Positions 17,233-27,200 of a stretch of DNA of 64,000 nucleotides are shown here, in pieces; positions within the stretch are counted from its first letter, which is position 1; the number at the start of each line of letters is the position of its first letter. The notes beneath the pieces were generated by a model. It did not search any database. It was not told the DNA's origin and saw nothing but the letters and a program-made list of their open reading frames with translations. The translations under genes were made by a program, and so were the position numbers. Source of the stretch: an uncultured cyanobacterium (lineage in GTDB: Bacteria; Cyanobacteriota; Cyanobacteriia; PCC-6307; Cyanobiaceae); assembly GCA_903823115.1 (NCBI GenBank), contig CAIJRN010000042.1, forward strand, positions 62,001 through 126,000. Reading direction: 5' to 3'.

Positions 17233-18606
17233 TTAAAGCGTGCGCAGACAGGCCGCCACGGTGGTGACTTCGCTGAGGTTTTCGATCGCCGCCAGGGCCT
17301 GACGGAAGTGGGATTCCTGCACCTCATGGGTGATCACGACAATCTCTGCGCAAGGCCCAGCGCTGGGATCTTCCTGGCTGGGCCCTTCGCCGCTCTGGTC
17401 CGTGTTGCCATCACCTTCGCGGGCCTCGAACTGCACGATCGATTGAATCGAAACCCCCGCCGCGCCGAAACAGGTGCCGATGCGGCCGATCACGCCCGCC
17501 TGATCGCGGGTGTGCAGGCGCACATAATTGCGATGGCGGCTGGTGGAACCATCCACCAGCTCACAGCGGCGCCAGCTGCTGGCCGCCAGCAGTGGATCGA
17601 GGCCGGCTTCGGCTCCTCCCACCTGGCGAATGCCGGCGATGTTGAGGATGTCGGCCACCACCGCTGAGGCCGTCGGGCCAGCGCCGGCGCCCGGGCCGTA
17701 GAACATCACCTGGCCGACGGGATCGCCTTCCACCAGGATCGCGTTGTTCACCCCATGCACCCCCGCCAGCGGGTGCTGCTTGGGCAGCAGCGTCGGATGG
17801 ACGCGCACATCGAGCTGGACCGGTTCGCCCGGGGCTTCGGTGCCTGCGCCCAACCGCTCGGCCGTGGCCACCAGCTTGACCACAAAACCCAACTGGGCGG
17901 CATAGGCCACATCGCGGGCATCAAGGCGGTCGATGCCCTCGCTGGCGATGCCGGCCCGGGGCACCGGCCCGCCGTAGGCCAGGCCGGCGAGGATCGCGAT
18001 CTTGTCGGCGGCGTCGCCGCCCTGCACATCGGCGGCCGGATCGGCTTCGGCGTAGCCCAGCCGCTGGGCGTCGGCCAGCACGTCGGCGTAGGCCGCCCCC
18101 TCATCGGCCATGCGGCTGAGGATGTAGTTGGTGGTGCCGTTGATGATGCCGCTGACCCGCTGGATGCGATTGCCGCCCAGCGACTGCTTCAGCGGCTCGA
18201 TGATCGGGATGCCGCCGCCGACGGCGGCTTCGATCAACACATAGACGCCCTGCGCGGCTGCCGCCGCCGCGATCTCCTCGCCGTAGCGGGCGATCACGGC
18301 CTTGTTGGCCGTCACCACCGGCTTGCCGGCGGCGATGGCGCGCAGGATCAGGCTGCGGGCCGGCTCCAGACCCCCCATCACCTCGACGACGATGTCGACG
18401 GCGGGATCGTCGATCACCGCCTCGGCGCAGGTGCTGAGCAATTCAGGGGCCAGGTTCAGGGGCCTCGGGCGGCTGAGATCGCGCACGGCGACGCGTTTGA
18501 GCTCCAGTTCCGCCACCAGCGGATGGCGCCCCTCGGGGCTGGCCAGGATCGCCGCCACGCCGGCTCCCACCGTGCCCAGCCCCAACAAGCCGATGCCGAT
18601 GGTCAT
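17233..18606 (-). CDS. hom: Homoserine dehydrogenase
   Basis: Reduces aspartate semialdehyde to homoserine on the way to threonine and methionine. 457 residues from ATG 18606 (MTIGIGLLGLGTVGAGVAAI), where the Rossmann motif is GLGTVGAG. Catalytic-domain motifs: VTANKAVIARYGEEIA, EAAVGGGIPIIEPLKQSL, SGIINGTTNYILSRM and DPAADVQGGDAADKIAILA. A C-terminal ACT domain (RLHTRDQAGVIGRIGTCF) provides likely feedback regulation. An Asp/Gly/Ser-rich insert of roughly 20 residues interrupts that ACT domain. A TTG at 18615 would add three residues. 92 bp downstream of sufE. Confidence 0.95.
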   Translation of the reverse strand: MTIGIGLLGLGTVGAGVAAILASPEGRHPLVAELELKRVAVRDLSRPRPLNLAPELLSTCAEAVIDDPAVDIVVEVMGGLEPARSLILRAIAAGKPVVTANKAVIARYGEEIAAAAAAQGVYVLIEAAVGGGIPIIEPLKQSLGGNRIQRVSGIINGTTNYILSRMADEGAAYADVLADAQRLGYAEADPAADVQGGDAADKIAILAGLAYGGPVPRAGIASEGIDRLDARDVAYAAQLGFVVKLVATAERLGAGTEAPGEPVQLDVRVHPTLLPKQHPLAGVHGVNNAILVEGDPVGQVMFYGPGAGAGPTASAVVADILNIAGIRQVGGAEAGLDPLLAASSWRRCELVDGSTSRHRNYVRLHTRDQAGVIGRIGTCFGAAGVSIQSIVQFEAREGDGNTDQSGEGPSQEDPSAGPCAEIVVITHEVQESHFRQALAAIENLSEVTTVAACLRTL

Positions 18607-18698
18607 GCGCCGCAACCCTGCAAACCCGGCATCCTAGAAATCCATCAGGCCGGGCAGCAGGAAAGGCGCCTTGGCGCATGGGCGGCGACGGGGACGGC

Positions 18699-19145
18699 CT
18701 AGTCGGGGGTGGACTCTGCCTCCAGCAGGCTGCGGGCCTGGGCCTGCATCATTTTGAAGATGTTGAGGAAGCCATTCGCCCGCGACGGCGTCAGGCTGCC
18801 CTGCAGCCCGGTGCCTGCGATGAAGGCTGGATCGATGGCCACCACCTCGGCGGGGCTCAGGCCCTCGAGTCCTTCGATCAGCAGCGCCAGCAGCCCCTTG
18901 GTGATCGCCGCATCGGAATCCCCCTGCCAGTGGAGGCGGCCGTCGGCCAGCTGGCCCACCACATGCACCTGGGAGACGCAGCCCCGCACCTTGTAGACCT
19001 CCTGCTGGAAGGCTTCGGGCAGGGGCTCGAGTTTTTTCGCCAGCCAGAGCACGTACTCATAGCGGCGTCTGGGATCGGTGGTGCTGCCGAGGCGCTCGAC
19101 GATCCGATCGAGGGCGGCGCTGCCGGTGCTCACAGGGGTGGTCAC
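18699..19145 (-). CDS. sufE: SufE-type sulfur acceptor
   Basis: Accepts persulfide from the cysteine desulfurase SufS for Fe-S cluster assembly. 148 residues; the catalytic Cys is in VYKVRGCVSQVHVVGQL (about residue 56). Other family segments: RRRYEYVLWLAKKLEPLPEA and the C-terminal ANGFLNIFKMMQAQA. The ATG overlaps the upstream gene's stop by 4 bp (19142-19145). Confidence 0.95.
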   Translation of the reverse strand: MTTPVSTGSAALDRIVERLGSTTDPRRRYEYVLWLAKKLEPLPEAFQQEVYKVRGCVSQVHVVGQLADGRLHWQGDSDAAITKGLLALLIEGLEGLSPAEVVAIDPAFIAGTGLQGSLTPSRANGFLNIFKMMQAQARSLLEAESTPD

Positions 19146-19609
19146 AGGAATGGGGGACGCTGGCGGCGCATCAGCAGGCCGCCAGCGGCGCCGAGCAGAC
19201 CCAGCAGGCCGACGCTGCCGAGATGGCGCAGGGCGAGCAGCGGCGAGGTTTCGCTGTGGCTGATGGCGGCGGCGGGCTGGAGTTGGCCGGGGGGCAGTTC
19301 CAGGTAGTCCTTGTGGCCCGGGCCCGCATCGATCTGAATCTCCCAGTCGGCCTGGGCCTGGGCGGGCAGGCGGAAGCGGAGCTTGCCGGCGGCGTCGGTG
19401 TGGCCCAGCTGGATCGCTTCGCCACCGGGCACCAGCAGCCGCACGTTGGCATCGCCGGCGGGCAGCCCATTGGAATAGTGGGTTTCCAGGCCAGCGCTGA
19501 GGTTGCCGAGCCGTTGCAGGCTCGATTCGAGGCCGTGGGCCCGGGCGCCGGCCGGCAGCAGCAACAGACCGGCGGACCCCAGCAGCAGGGGCAGCAGCAG
19601 ACGGGTCAT
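19142..19609 (-). CDS. Secreted, membrane-anchored beta-sandwich protein (possibly NikK/DUF4198-like)
   Basis: 155 residues. Signal peptide MTRLLLPLLLGSAGLLLLPA with cleavage near ARAHG. The mature chain carries an Ig/carboxypeptidase-regulatory-like pattern: LETHYSNGLPAGDANVRLLV, then IQLGHTDAAGKLRFRLP and DWEIQIDAGPGHKDYLELP. A C-terminal hydrophobic segment (VGLLGLLGAAGGLL) with a basic stop-transfer RRQR follows. The pattern resembles the extra periplasmic component seen beside some nickel/cobalt ECF transporters, but no such transporter is nearby. It is translationally coupled to sufE. Confidence 0.75.
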   Translation of the reverse strand: MTRLLLPLLLGSAGLLLLPAGARAHGLESSLQRLGNLSAGLETHYSNGLPAGDANVRLLVPGGEAIQLGHTDAAGKLRFRLPAQAQADWEIQIDAGPGHKDYLELPPGQLQPAAAISHSETSPLLALRHLGSVGLLGLLGAAGGLLMRRQRPPFL

Positions 19610-19620
19610 GGAGCGGCTGT

Positions 19621-19857
19621 TCAGGAGGATTTCCAGCGACTATCGCTGCTTTTGCCCGCCTGCACCATCCGGGCGATCGAGCTGACCATCATCGACAGCG
19701 CATCGGGGGCTTCGCCGCGCACCTGCAGTTCGGCCGCCAGGATCCGCTCGGAGGCGGTGCGGGGCCGGCTGCCGCTCTCGAGATGGCGACGCTCCAGGCT
19801 GGCGGGGGCTGTTCCGATACTCCTCAGGGCCTGGTTCTGCAGCGCGTTCAGGTCCAA
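19621..19857 (-). CDS. Small hypothetical protein, 78 residues
   Basis: Unrecognised. Begins with TTG at 19857 (LDLNALQNQALRSIGTAPAS) and has a polar, helical composition with HLESGSRPRTASERILAAEL and DALSMMVSSIARMVQAGKSS. No signal or membrane helix. It sits 11 bp before the secreted beta-sandwich gene within a tight minus-strand series, which supports it being real. Confidence 0.6.
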   Translation of the reverse strand: MDLNALQNQALRSIGTAPASLERRHLESGSRPRTASERILAAELQVRGEAPDALSMMVSSIARMVQAGKSSDSRWKSS

Positions 19858-19926
19858 AGGTGCGAGGTCGTTGCTGCGGGGATCCTGGCAAATCGACGCC
19901 GCGATGGAGAGCCCCAGGCCGCACCG

Positions 19927-20544
19927 TTACAAGCTTGCAATGTTGGTGTCCTGGATCCAATGCAGGCCGGTCTCGTCCAGCCAGCCGGCGAAGGGCACAT
20001 CCCAGCGATCCCGAGGCAGGGCCTCGACCACGCAGGCGGCTGGCAGCACCGCCAGGGCCGGCAGTGCCCGCCAGGCCGGCTCGGCGCGCAGCCGGTCGTA
20101 CCAACCGCCGCCGTAGCCCAGGCGGAACCCCTGCCGATCGATCGCCAGGGCCGGCACCAGCAGCAGGCCCAGATCCTCGGGGCGCAGCTCTGCCGACGTG
20201 GGTGCCGCGATGCCGCAGTGATCCGCTGCCAGAAGCTCGCCGGGGTGCCAGGAGCGATAGAGCAGCCGTGCCGCCGCCGGCCGTTCGGCCCAGACCGCCG
20301 GCAGGGCCAGGGGCAGGCCCAGGGCCGCCAGGGGGCGCAGATCCACCTCCCCCGCCAGGGGCCAGTAGATCCCCAGCCGCAGGCCTGCCGGCACCAGGGC
20401 TGCCGGCAGCTGCCGCCGCGCCGCCGCCAGGATCGGGGCCTGGGCGTCAGCCAACGCGGCCCGCCGCAGCGCCCGGAACTGCCGCCGCAATCCGGTCTTT
20501 TCGGCGGCTGTGCTCGCCGGGCTGTTCATCGCCGGCTGGCTCAT
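19927..20544 (-). CDS. 5-formyltetrahydrofolate cyclo-ligase
   Basis: Converts 5-formyl-THF to 5,10-methenyl-THF with ATP (MTHFS/YgfA family). 205 residues. Family motifs: [14 protein letters not shown] near the N-terminus, [36 protein letters not shown], then GWYDR, the substrate/ATP loop. ATG 20544 overlaps the ruvC stop by 4 bp. Confidence 0.94.
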   Translation of the reverse strand: MSQPAMNSPASTAAEKTGLRRQFRALRRAALADAQAPILAAARRQLPAALVPAGLRLGIYWPLAGEVDLRPLAALGLPLALPAVWAERPAAARLLYRSWHPGELLAADHCGIAAPTSAELRPEDLGLLLVPALAIDRQGFRLGYGGGWYDRLRAEPAWRALPALAVLPAACVVEALPRDRWDVPFAGWLDETGLHWIQDTNIASL

Positions 20545-21026
20545 CGCTGGAACCAGCCGGTGAGCGCCACCGCCAGGGCATCGGCGGCGTCATCGGGGCG
20601 GGGGGGCTGGTCGAGAGCGAGTTCGCGCATCACCGCCTCCAGCACCGCCTCCTTGTCGGCATGGCCGTGGCCGGCGACGGCGAGCTTGATCTGCATCGGC
20701 GGGTATTCCACCACCGGAATCTTGAAGCGGGCCAGGGTCATGATCAGCACGCCGCGGGCCTGGACCACAGCGATCGTGTTGCTGGAGCGATAGAAGAAGA
20801 ACTTCTCCACGGAGGCCAGATCGGGTCGCCAGCGGCGGATCAAGGAGCGCAGATCGGCGGCGATCTCCACCATGCGATCGCCTTCACTGCGGCCGGCCTC
20901 GGTGCGAATCATGCCGCAATCCAGCATGCGCTGGCTGCCCGCTCCGCCAGTCGCGCTGCGCTCCTCCACCTCGATCACGCCGTAGCCCACCCGGGCCAGG
21001 CCGGGGTCGATGCCGAGGATGATCAT
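20541..21026 (-). CDS. ruvC: Crossover junction endodeoxyribonuclease RuvC
   Basis: Resolves Holliday junctions together with RuvAB. 161 residues from ATG 21026 ([20 protein letters not shown]). Acidic catalytic residues lie in GIDPG, in ASVEKFFF and in [14 protein letters not shown]; the [10 protein letters not shown] segment is conserved. The open frame extends 52 codons upstream as Pro/Ala-rich sequence and is discarded. First gene of a tightly packed minus-strand series that runs to the peptide-type permease at 13634. Confidence 0.95.
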   Translation of the reverse strand: MIILGIDPGLARVGYGVIEVEERSATGGAGSQRMLDCGMIRTEAGRSEGDRMVEIAADLRSLIRRWRPDLASVEKFFFYRSSNTIAVVQARGVLIMTLARFKIPVVEYPPMQIKLAVAGHGHADKEAVLEAVMRELALDQPPRPDDAADALAVALTGWFQR

Positions 21027-21137
21027 GGGGGCATTGTCCGTCGGCCGAGGCGCTCCGGGCGGGCAGGGGGGCCGGCCCCGGGCTGTGGGCCAGCTGTTGT
21101 GCGGGGCAAGTCTGGCTGGGGCCAGCTTGGCCGGGGC

Positions 21138-21164
21138 CAGCGGCTCAGTCAGCTCAGGCCGCTG
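21138..21164 (-). terminator. Hairpin after the giant gene
   Basis: CAGCGGC (21138-21144) pairs with GCCGCTG (21158-21164) 37 bp past the giant gene's stop. There is no T-run, so it is a weak candidate. Confidence 0.35.
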
Positions 21165-21200
21165 AGGTTCGTTGTCAGCCACCAGTGGAAGTACGTCGCC

Positions 21201-24200
21201 TCAGAACACCTGCACAGCGACATTCTGGATGCGGACGATCAGATCGTTGAAGTCGCTGTCGCTGTTGCCGCCCGCCACCGATCGGTCTTCAATGCCGAGC
21301 ACCAGGTTGTTGGCGCTGTTGCTGAGGCTGACCATCTGGGTGGCACCGCCTTGGTTGGCGGCGGCAAAGGAGGAGAAGATCACGGCGGACTCGCCGTTCT
21401 GCAGCAACAACAGCCCGTAGCGCTCGCGGGTGTCGAGCGGCAGGGCGTTGAAGGTGGCGGATGCCCCGAAATCGGGCAAGGAGGTGGCATCGAGCAGCAG
21501 GCCTTCAGCTTTGGAGCGGGCCAGGGCCGCTTGTAGATAACCGCTATCGCCGGGATTGAAGTCGCCGACGCTGCCGGTGATCGAATCGACCTTGTAGAAG
21601 CCGAGGCTGTTGGCATCGCCGGCCAGGCGTTGCACCTCGACGGCGGCTGGAGCCGGCAGGACGGTGGGGGCGTTGCCACTGGCCTGCCAGAAGACGCCGG
21701 TGACACCACCGGCAAAGGTGGCGGTGACCTGGTTGCCATCGACCGCCAGGTTGAGCAGGGCCAGGGAAACGCCGTCGCGGCTGGCGGTGGGAGTCCAGTC
21801 GCGGCCGCTGAGGTTCTGCCCCGCGGTGATTGAGCGGCTGCCGATGGCCTTGTATTCGGTGGATTGCCAGCCGCCAGCGGGGTTGTCGTCGTTGGCGTTA
21901 CTGGGGTTGAGGCTGCCGCTGACGCCGCCGCTGGCGCCGGTGATCAAGGTGAGGTTGCCGGTATCCGACTGGAGGCCGAAGGTCACCCGTCCCGAGCCGC
22001 TGTCGGCGCGCCAGCTGGTGAGGGGGGCGTTCTGGGAGAAGTGCACGGTGTTGGCAGTCACCAGCTGGACGGAGGTCTGCCAGATGAGATCGGGACCGAG
22101 GACGGAGACCAGGGGGTCGTTGTCCTTGGCCTGAAGATTGAGCGTCAGGTTGACCTTGACCTGTTTGTTGTCGCGGCCATCTTGATCCAGGTTCTGCAGG
22201 TTGCCATCAGGCTGGTTGATTCCTTGATCTTTCCTGAAGTCGTTGATGGCAACCACTTGGCTTTTAGCGACGGCGAGGGTGTCGGCGCTGCTGCGGATGC
22301 CGATCCGCAAGTTGAGCTTGCTCTGGTCCTGGTTGTTGGTATCGGCGCGCAACCAGAGCTGGGCGGTTCCGGTTGACTCATTGACATCGAGGCTGACGCC
22401 GGAAAGGGCGGGACGACGTGAGCTGAGAGGATCCTCGAGCGACTGGATCAGGAGATTGACCGCTTGCTGATTGACGTAGGTCTGTTCTTCGACTTCGAGG
22501 GAGACTGAACTATTCTTTCTGTCGCCGAGAGCATCGGCATACAAAGGAACCAGAACATCTTTGACTGTCTCGCCAACACCAAACACCAGCTGGCCCGCCA
22601 CCACGCTGTAATCCAGACCTGCTTGGGCTGCAGTATTCTGGGAGTTGGTGGTATAGGTCACCACCTGAAACTTGGAAGCGTCGTCGCGGTGGATCGAGAA
22701 GCGTGCCGAGGCACTGCCGGACGTCGTGGCGTAGGCCGTCACCGCCAAACCCACGCCGAAGGATGTCGTGGTGCCCTGATTGCTGCTGACAGCCGCGACG
22801 GGCGCCTCCGAGCCTGGCCCCGCTGCGCTCATCGGTGTGCTGGCCTGAAGACTGAAGGCGACCGGTTCAGTCGGGGTGTCGAGGCAAAGTACATGGGCGT
22901 TCAGCCAATCGCTGTCTGAGGCTCCTCTGGGATTGAGCACATACACCAAGGTGGGGCTGGAATCGGCTGGGGTGGTCGCCACGCCGGCGGCATAGGCATT
23001 CCAGAGCGAACCGCCGTAGGTGGTGTCGAAGGCGCTGTTGCGCTGGAACTCGCTGGTGAGCACGACCGTGTCCACCGCATCGAGCGTCAGGAACAAGATG
23101 CGATCGGGATTGATGGCATTAACGGCCGCCGCATCGAAGCGCAGGGTGTTGGCGCCGTAGTCCCGGGAGCTGATCAGTTCGATGTCGCGCAGCTTGGTGC
23201 CGGCGAAATACTGCGGCGCGGCCACATTGAGGCGGAAGTCGTAGGACTGATTCGCCTTGCCCTCCAGCGCCAGCACATCAAAGCCGGAGCCGGCATCGAT
23301 GCGGATGAAGGCGTTGTCCGTGATCGAGACCTGATCATTGCCCGCGCCGGTGTAGATCACATCGGCGCCGCCGTTGCTGCTCACCTGATCGGCTCCCTGG
23401 ATCGTGTAGATCACATCGGCCAAGGAAGTGCCCACCATCACATCATTGCCATCGGTACCCACCTGGCTGGCGATGTTCAGATAATCGCCGCCGAACAGGG
23501 CGTATTGATTGTCGACGGATTTGGCGGGATCGGAAGGATCCGAGACCAGCATGTCCTTGAAGCCATCGCCATTGATGTCGATGTTGCCGTCGATCGAGTA
23601 GCCGGCGAGGGAGACCTGCTGGGGGGCGGATTGGGTCACGTCGGCTTGAGCGATCGAGAAGCCTGTGCCTGAGTTAATGTAAGTCGTCAGATAAAGTTCA
23701 CACTGCGAAACAGCGGGGGTGAGATAAGATGCGGGGCCGTTAGACCAAGACGTGGCGTTGGACCACTCCTCGTAGCTGTTGCCTGTAGAAAGGTAGGTTT
23801 GGTATTGGGGGTATTGATTTTGCTGTAGGAGGTAAATCTGGCTCGCGGATGTTGCCAGGGAAATTTTGCCTACTGCTGCGTAGCTACCATATGTCAACCA
23901 TTTGCCAAGACCTGTGGAATGGCTGCTGAATGTGGCGCCGGCCTGATCGGAATCGGCTTGGGCGGTATAGAGAGTATAGCTGTTTTTGTTGCTAGGGTAT
24001 TGATAGTAGGCAAGAATGGTCTTGCCTTGAAAGCGGGTCGCTGCCAGGCCGTCCCCCGCATTCAGCGGGGCGCTGCTCCCGCTGTTATCGATGACGGTGT
24101 TGATGGTGACAGGCGGTCCGCTGAAGCCGGCATCATGGAGTGTGCCGCCCCAGGAAGCGCTGGTGATTGGGGAGGCAATGCTTCCATCAAGAGTTTGAGC

Positions 24201-27200
24201 CTGGCTAGTGGCGTAAAGGGCGGTAAGCAGGCCTTGTGCATTGCAGACATAAAGAGCAAGTCGGTTTCCTTCGTTGACGAGTTGCCCGAACCCCGGGGTA
24301 CTGAGAACATAGTTGCTCCAGTTCGAAGAATTGGAGAGGTCTGTTGCCAGCGACGCGCTGCAAATCGATTGGACTCCAGTCCCTCGGTTGTAGTAATTTG
24401 CGAATAGGTAGCCGTCATAGATGGCCATGCTGGACAGATAGCCCCCGTTGGGCACGGGGACAATCGCACTTTGCCAGTCCGAGGCTGGTGATTCAGGTTT
24501 TCCGTAAAAGAGCTGAGATGTCGTATTATTGGCTCCGGTATATGCTTGGGTTGATGTATAGGCTCCTGTGATGCCAGAAAGGATGTAAGTCGTACCATCT
24601 GGGCCGACTGCTGAGTTCAAGTCGGCGGCCAGTGCTTTGGAATTCGTGCTATTAAGACTGGTTGAATTGCTTGTCGTCAGGTCGGTCAGTGTGTTGCCTG
24701 ACTTGTAGTCGAGGATCGGCTGCACCCACTGCTGCAATCCCGGAGGCGTATTCTCGCTATAGGCATGTTGATAGGGATTCAGCGGCGCCTTCAGGCCAGA
24801 CGTGGTCCAGCCTGTCTGGGCTGAGCCCTCGGCTTGGGCCAGGCTGAACTGATTGTTCTCGACATGGAACAGGGCGCCATCCACCAGCACCGTCTGCAGC
24901 CACTGGCCCTTGGTTTCCGCCGGACTCAGGGTCACCAGCACATCATCGACGCCATTGCCGTTCACATCCCCCGCCGCCCGGATGCTCCAGACGTCGTAGG
25001 CGATGGCGCCATCGCCGCTGTAAACGTTCTGCAGACCATCAGGGGCCAGATAATCAACGTAGCCATCAGCGTTGAGATCGCCGTAACCGGCCAGCGTCTG
25101 CAGAGACGGAGCGCCCGTGCCCTGGGCTGTATGCCAGGCGGCAATCGGCGTTGTAGTGGCGCTGGCGCCGGCAAACAGTTGATTGAGGCTGTTGGGGTCG
25201 CTGGCACTGGCCCTGAGGCTGGCATCGCTCAGGGGCGACCCCGTGGCCGTGCTGGTGATCTGCACGACGTTGCCACCATGGGCTCCGCTGAGCGTGAGGC
25301 TGGAGGGCCCGCTCAGATTCGCCAGCGGTGTGACCGAGGAGGCCGTTCCAGTGGTGCCCGGCTGGCCGTAGAGATCGGCGATCTGAATCGTCTGCTGGCT
25401 GGCATTGGCGTTGTTGGCGCCGCTGAGGGCCGTGGCGTTTGCCGCACCCAGCACCAGGCGCACGCCGGTGGTGAGTTGGGCGTCACTGCTGCCAAAGTTG
25501 CCCGAGGGCGCATAGGCCACATTGTTGGCACTGATCGCCAGATCGTCGTAGCCATCGCTGTTGAAATCACCGACAGCCGTGAGACTTGAACCCGTCTGGG
25601 CGGCGCTCAGCACCTGGGTGTTGAGCACATTCAATTGCACTTGGATCGCGTCGTTGCTGGCCATGCCGGCGATCAGCAGTTGATTGTTGGGATCGGCAGT
25701 GATCAGGGGGGTGTAGCCGATGCTGGAGGAGAGGGCCGCGCCGTCGTTCAGGGCCCGCCATCCCTTGCCACCGCCAGCGCTGAACTGCACGGCCACCTCT
25801 TGCGGTTGGCTGTTGTCGGTGTAGGTGAGCACCAGGCCCTGGCTGCTGCTGGTCAGGCCCACACCTCTTTGCAGCACGGGGTTGATGCCACTTGGCGTAT
25901 CGAGCAGATTCCAGATGTGTGAGCCATCGTTGGCGACAGTATCGCTGGCTGTGGTGAGGTAGATCGTGTTGCTGGGAGTGTCGCTGGTGCCGCCCTGATA
26001 GGCCAGATAGGTCTGGTTGTTGTAGCGGGTGAGGGCCAGGTTGCTGCTGGCGGTCTGAATGGAGCCAGCGCCGTAGAGCACCGAGGTGTTGGTCCAGGAC
26101 GTGCCGCTCGGTTGGCTGCTGTAACTCTTGAGCAGGCGATTGGACGGGTCGTTGGCGATGAAGTAAACGGCAAGATTGCCGCCCTCGACGATCATCGCGG
26201 CGGCCTTGGCTGATTGTCCAGGGATTCTGTATTGGGTCTTCCAGTTATTGCCACCTTCCAGGTAGCTCATATTGAGATCGTTGCTGCCAGCGGCGACGTA
26301 ACAGAGATACAGGGTGTTGTTGAAATAGGCAATCGCAGGAGCTTCGAAGGTGCCCATTGAGTTGGGCAGCCCCTGCCAGTTGTTCCAGGTCCTGCCGTTG
26401 TCGTTGCTGCTGTTCCAGTAGAGGTTATTCGTCTTTCCCCGCACGACCATGTAAACGGTGTCACCGTTGCGGGTCAGGGCGGCTGGTGACAGGGCATAAC
26501 CGCTGGCGACGTCCTGCCAGGCGCCGGCAGCGAGGCCGCCGATGCTGTTCTCGATCCCGGCTCGCTGGCTGAGGATCGAGCCGCCGTTGCCATCGGGGAG
26601 CTGCACCGTCGTGTTCAGCCAGGTGGTGCTGGCCGGATCGCTGGCATTGGGGATGGCATTGAGCCAGATCTGGTTGTTCGGCGTGCTGTTGTTGCGCACA
26701 TTGGCGAGTAACAATGTGCCCTCGACAACCACAGGGGTGCTGGCCAACGACGAACTGATGCCGCTGTTGGCGTCGGTGAGCAAGGTGCTCTGCCAGTTGA
26801 TCGCCGCCTGGCTGACATCGACGCCGCCATCGGCCGTGAGCGACACGCCCGGCAGCGGCGTGCCATTGGCGCTGAGCAGATCGAGGCGGTTAATGCTGAT
26901 CGACCCGTCGGAATTGGTGTAGGTGAGCACCAGGCCGGTGTCGGTGGTGCTGAGTACCGGCGCCGAAGTGATCGTGGGGCCGCCGCTGGGGGCGGTGAAG
27001 GTGGAAGCCAGCTGCAGGCTGGAACTGCCGCCCAGGGCGCCATAGACATTGATCACGCCGCCTTCGTTGACAGCCAGCACCGCCGAGCTGCCCAGCCAGG
27101 CGTAGGACGGGGCCGCGCTGGCCGCAATCGCCGCGGTGTCGCTGCCTTGCAGTTGTTGCAGCTGGAGTGGGGTGGTCCAGCTGTTGTCATCCTGGACGGG

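Noticed and set aside
16863-17267. A 134-residue plus-strand frame between hom and the 75-residue gene
   Set aside because: Arg/Gly-rich, overlaps the long hairpin and the 3' end of hom, no protein-like pattern.
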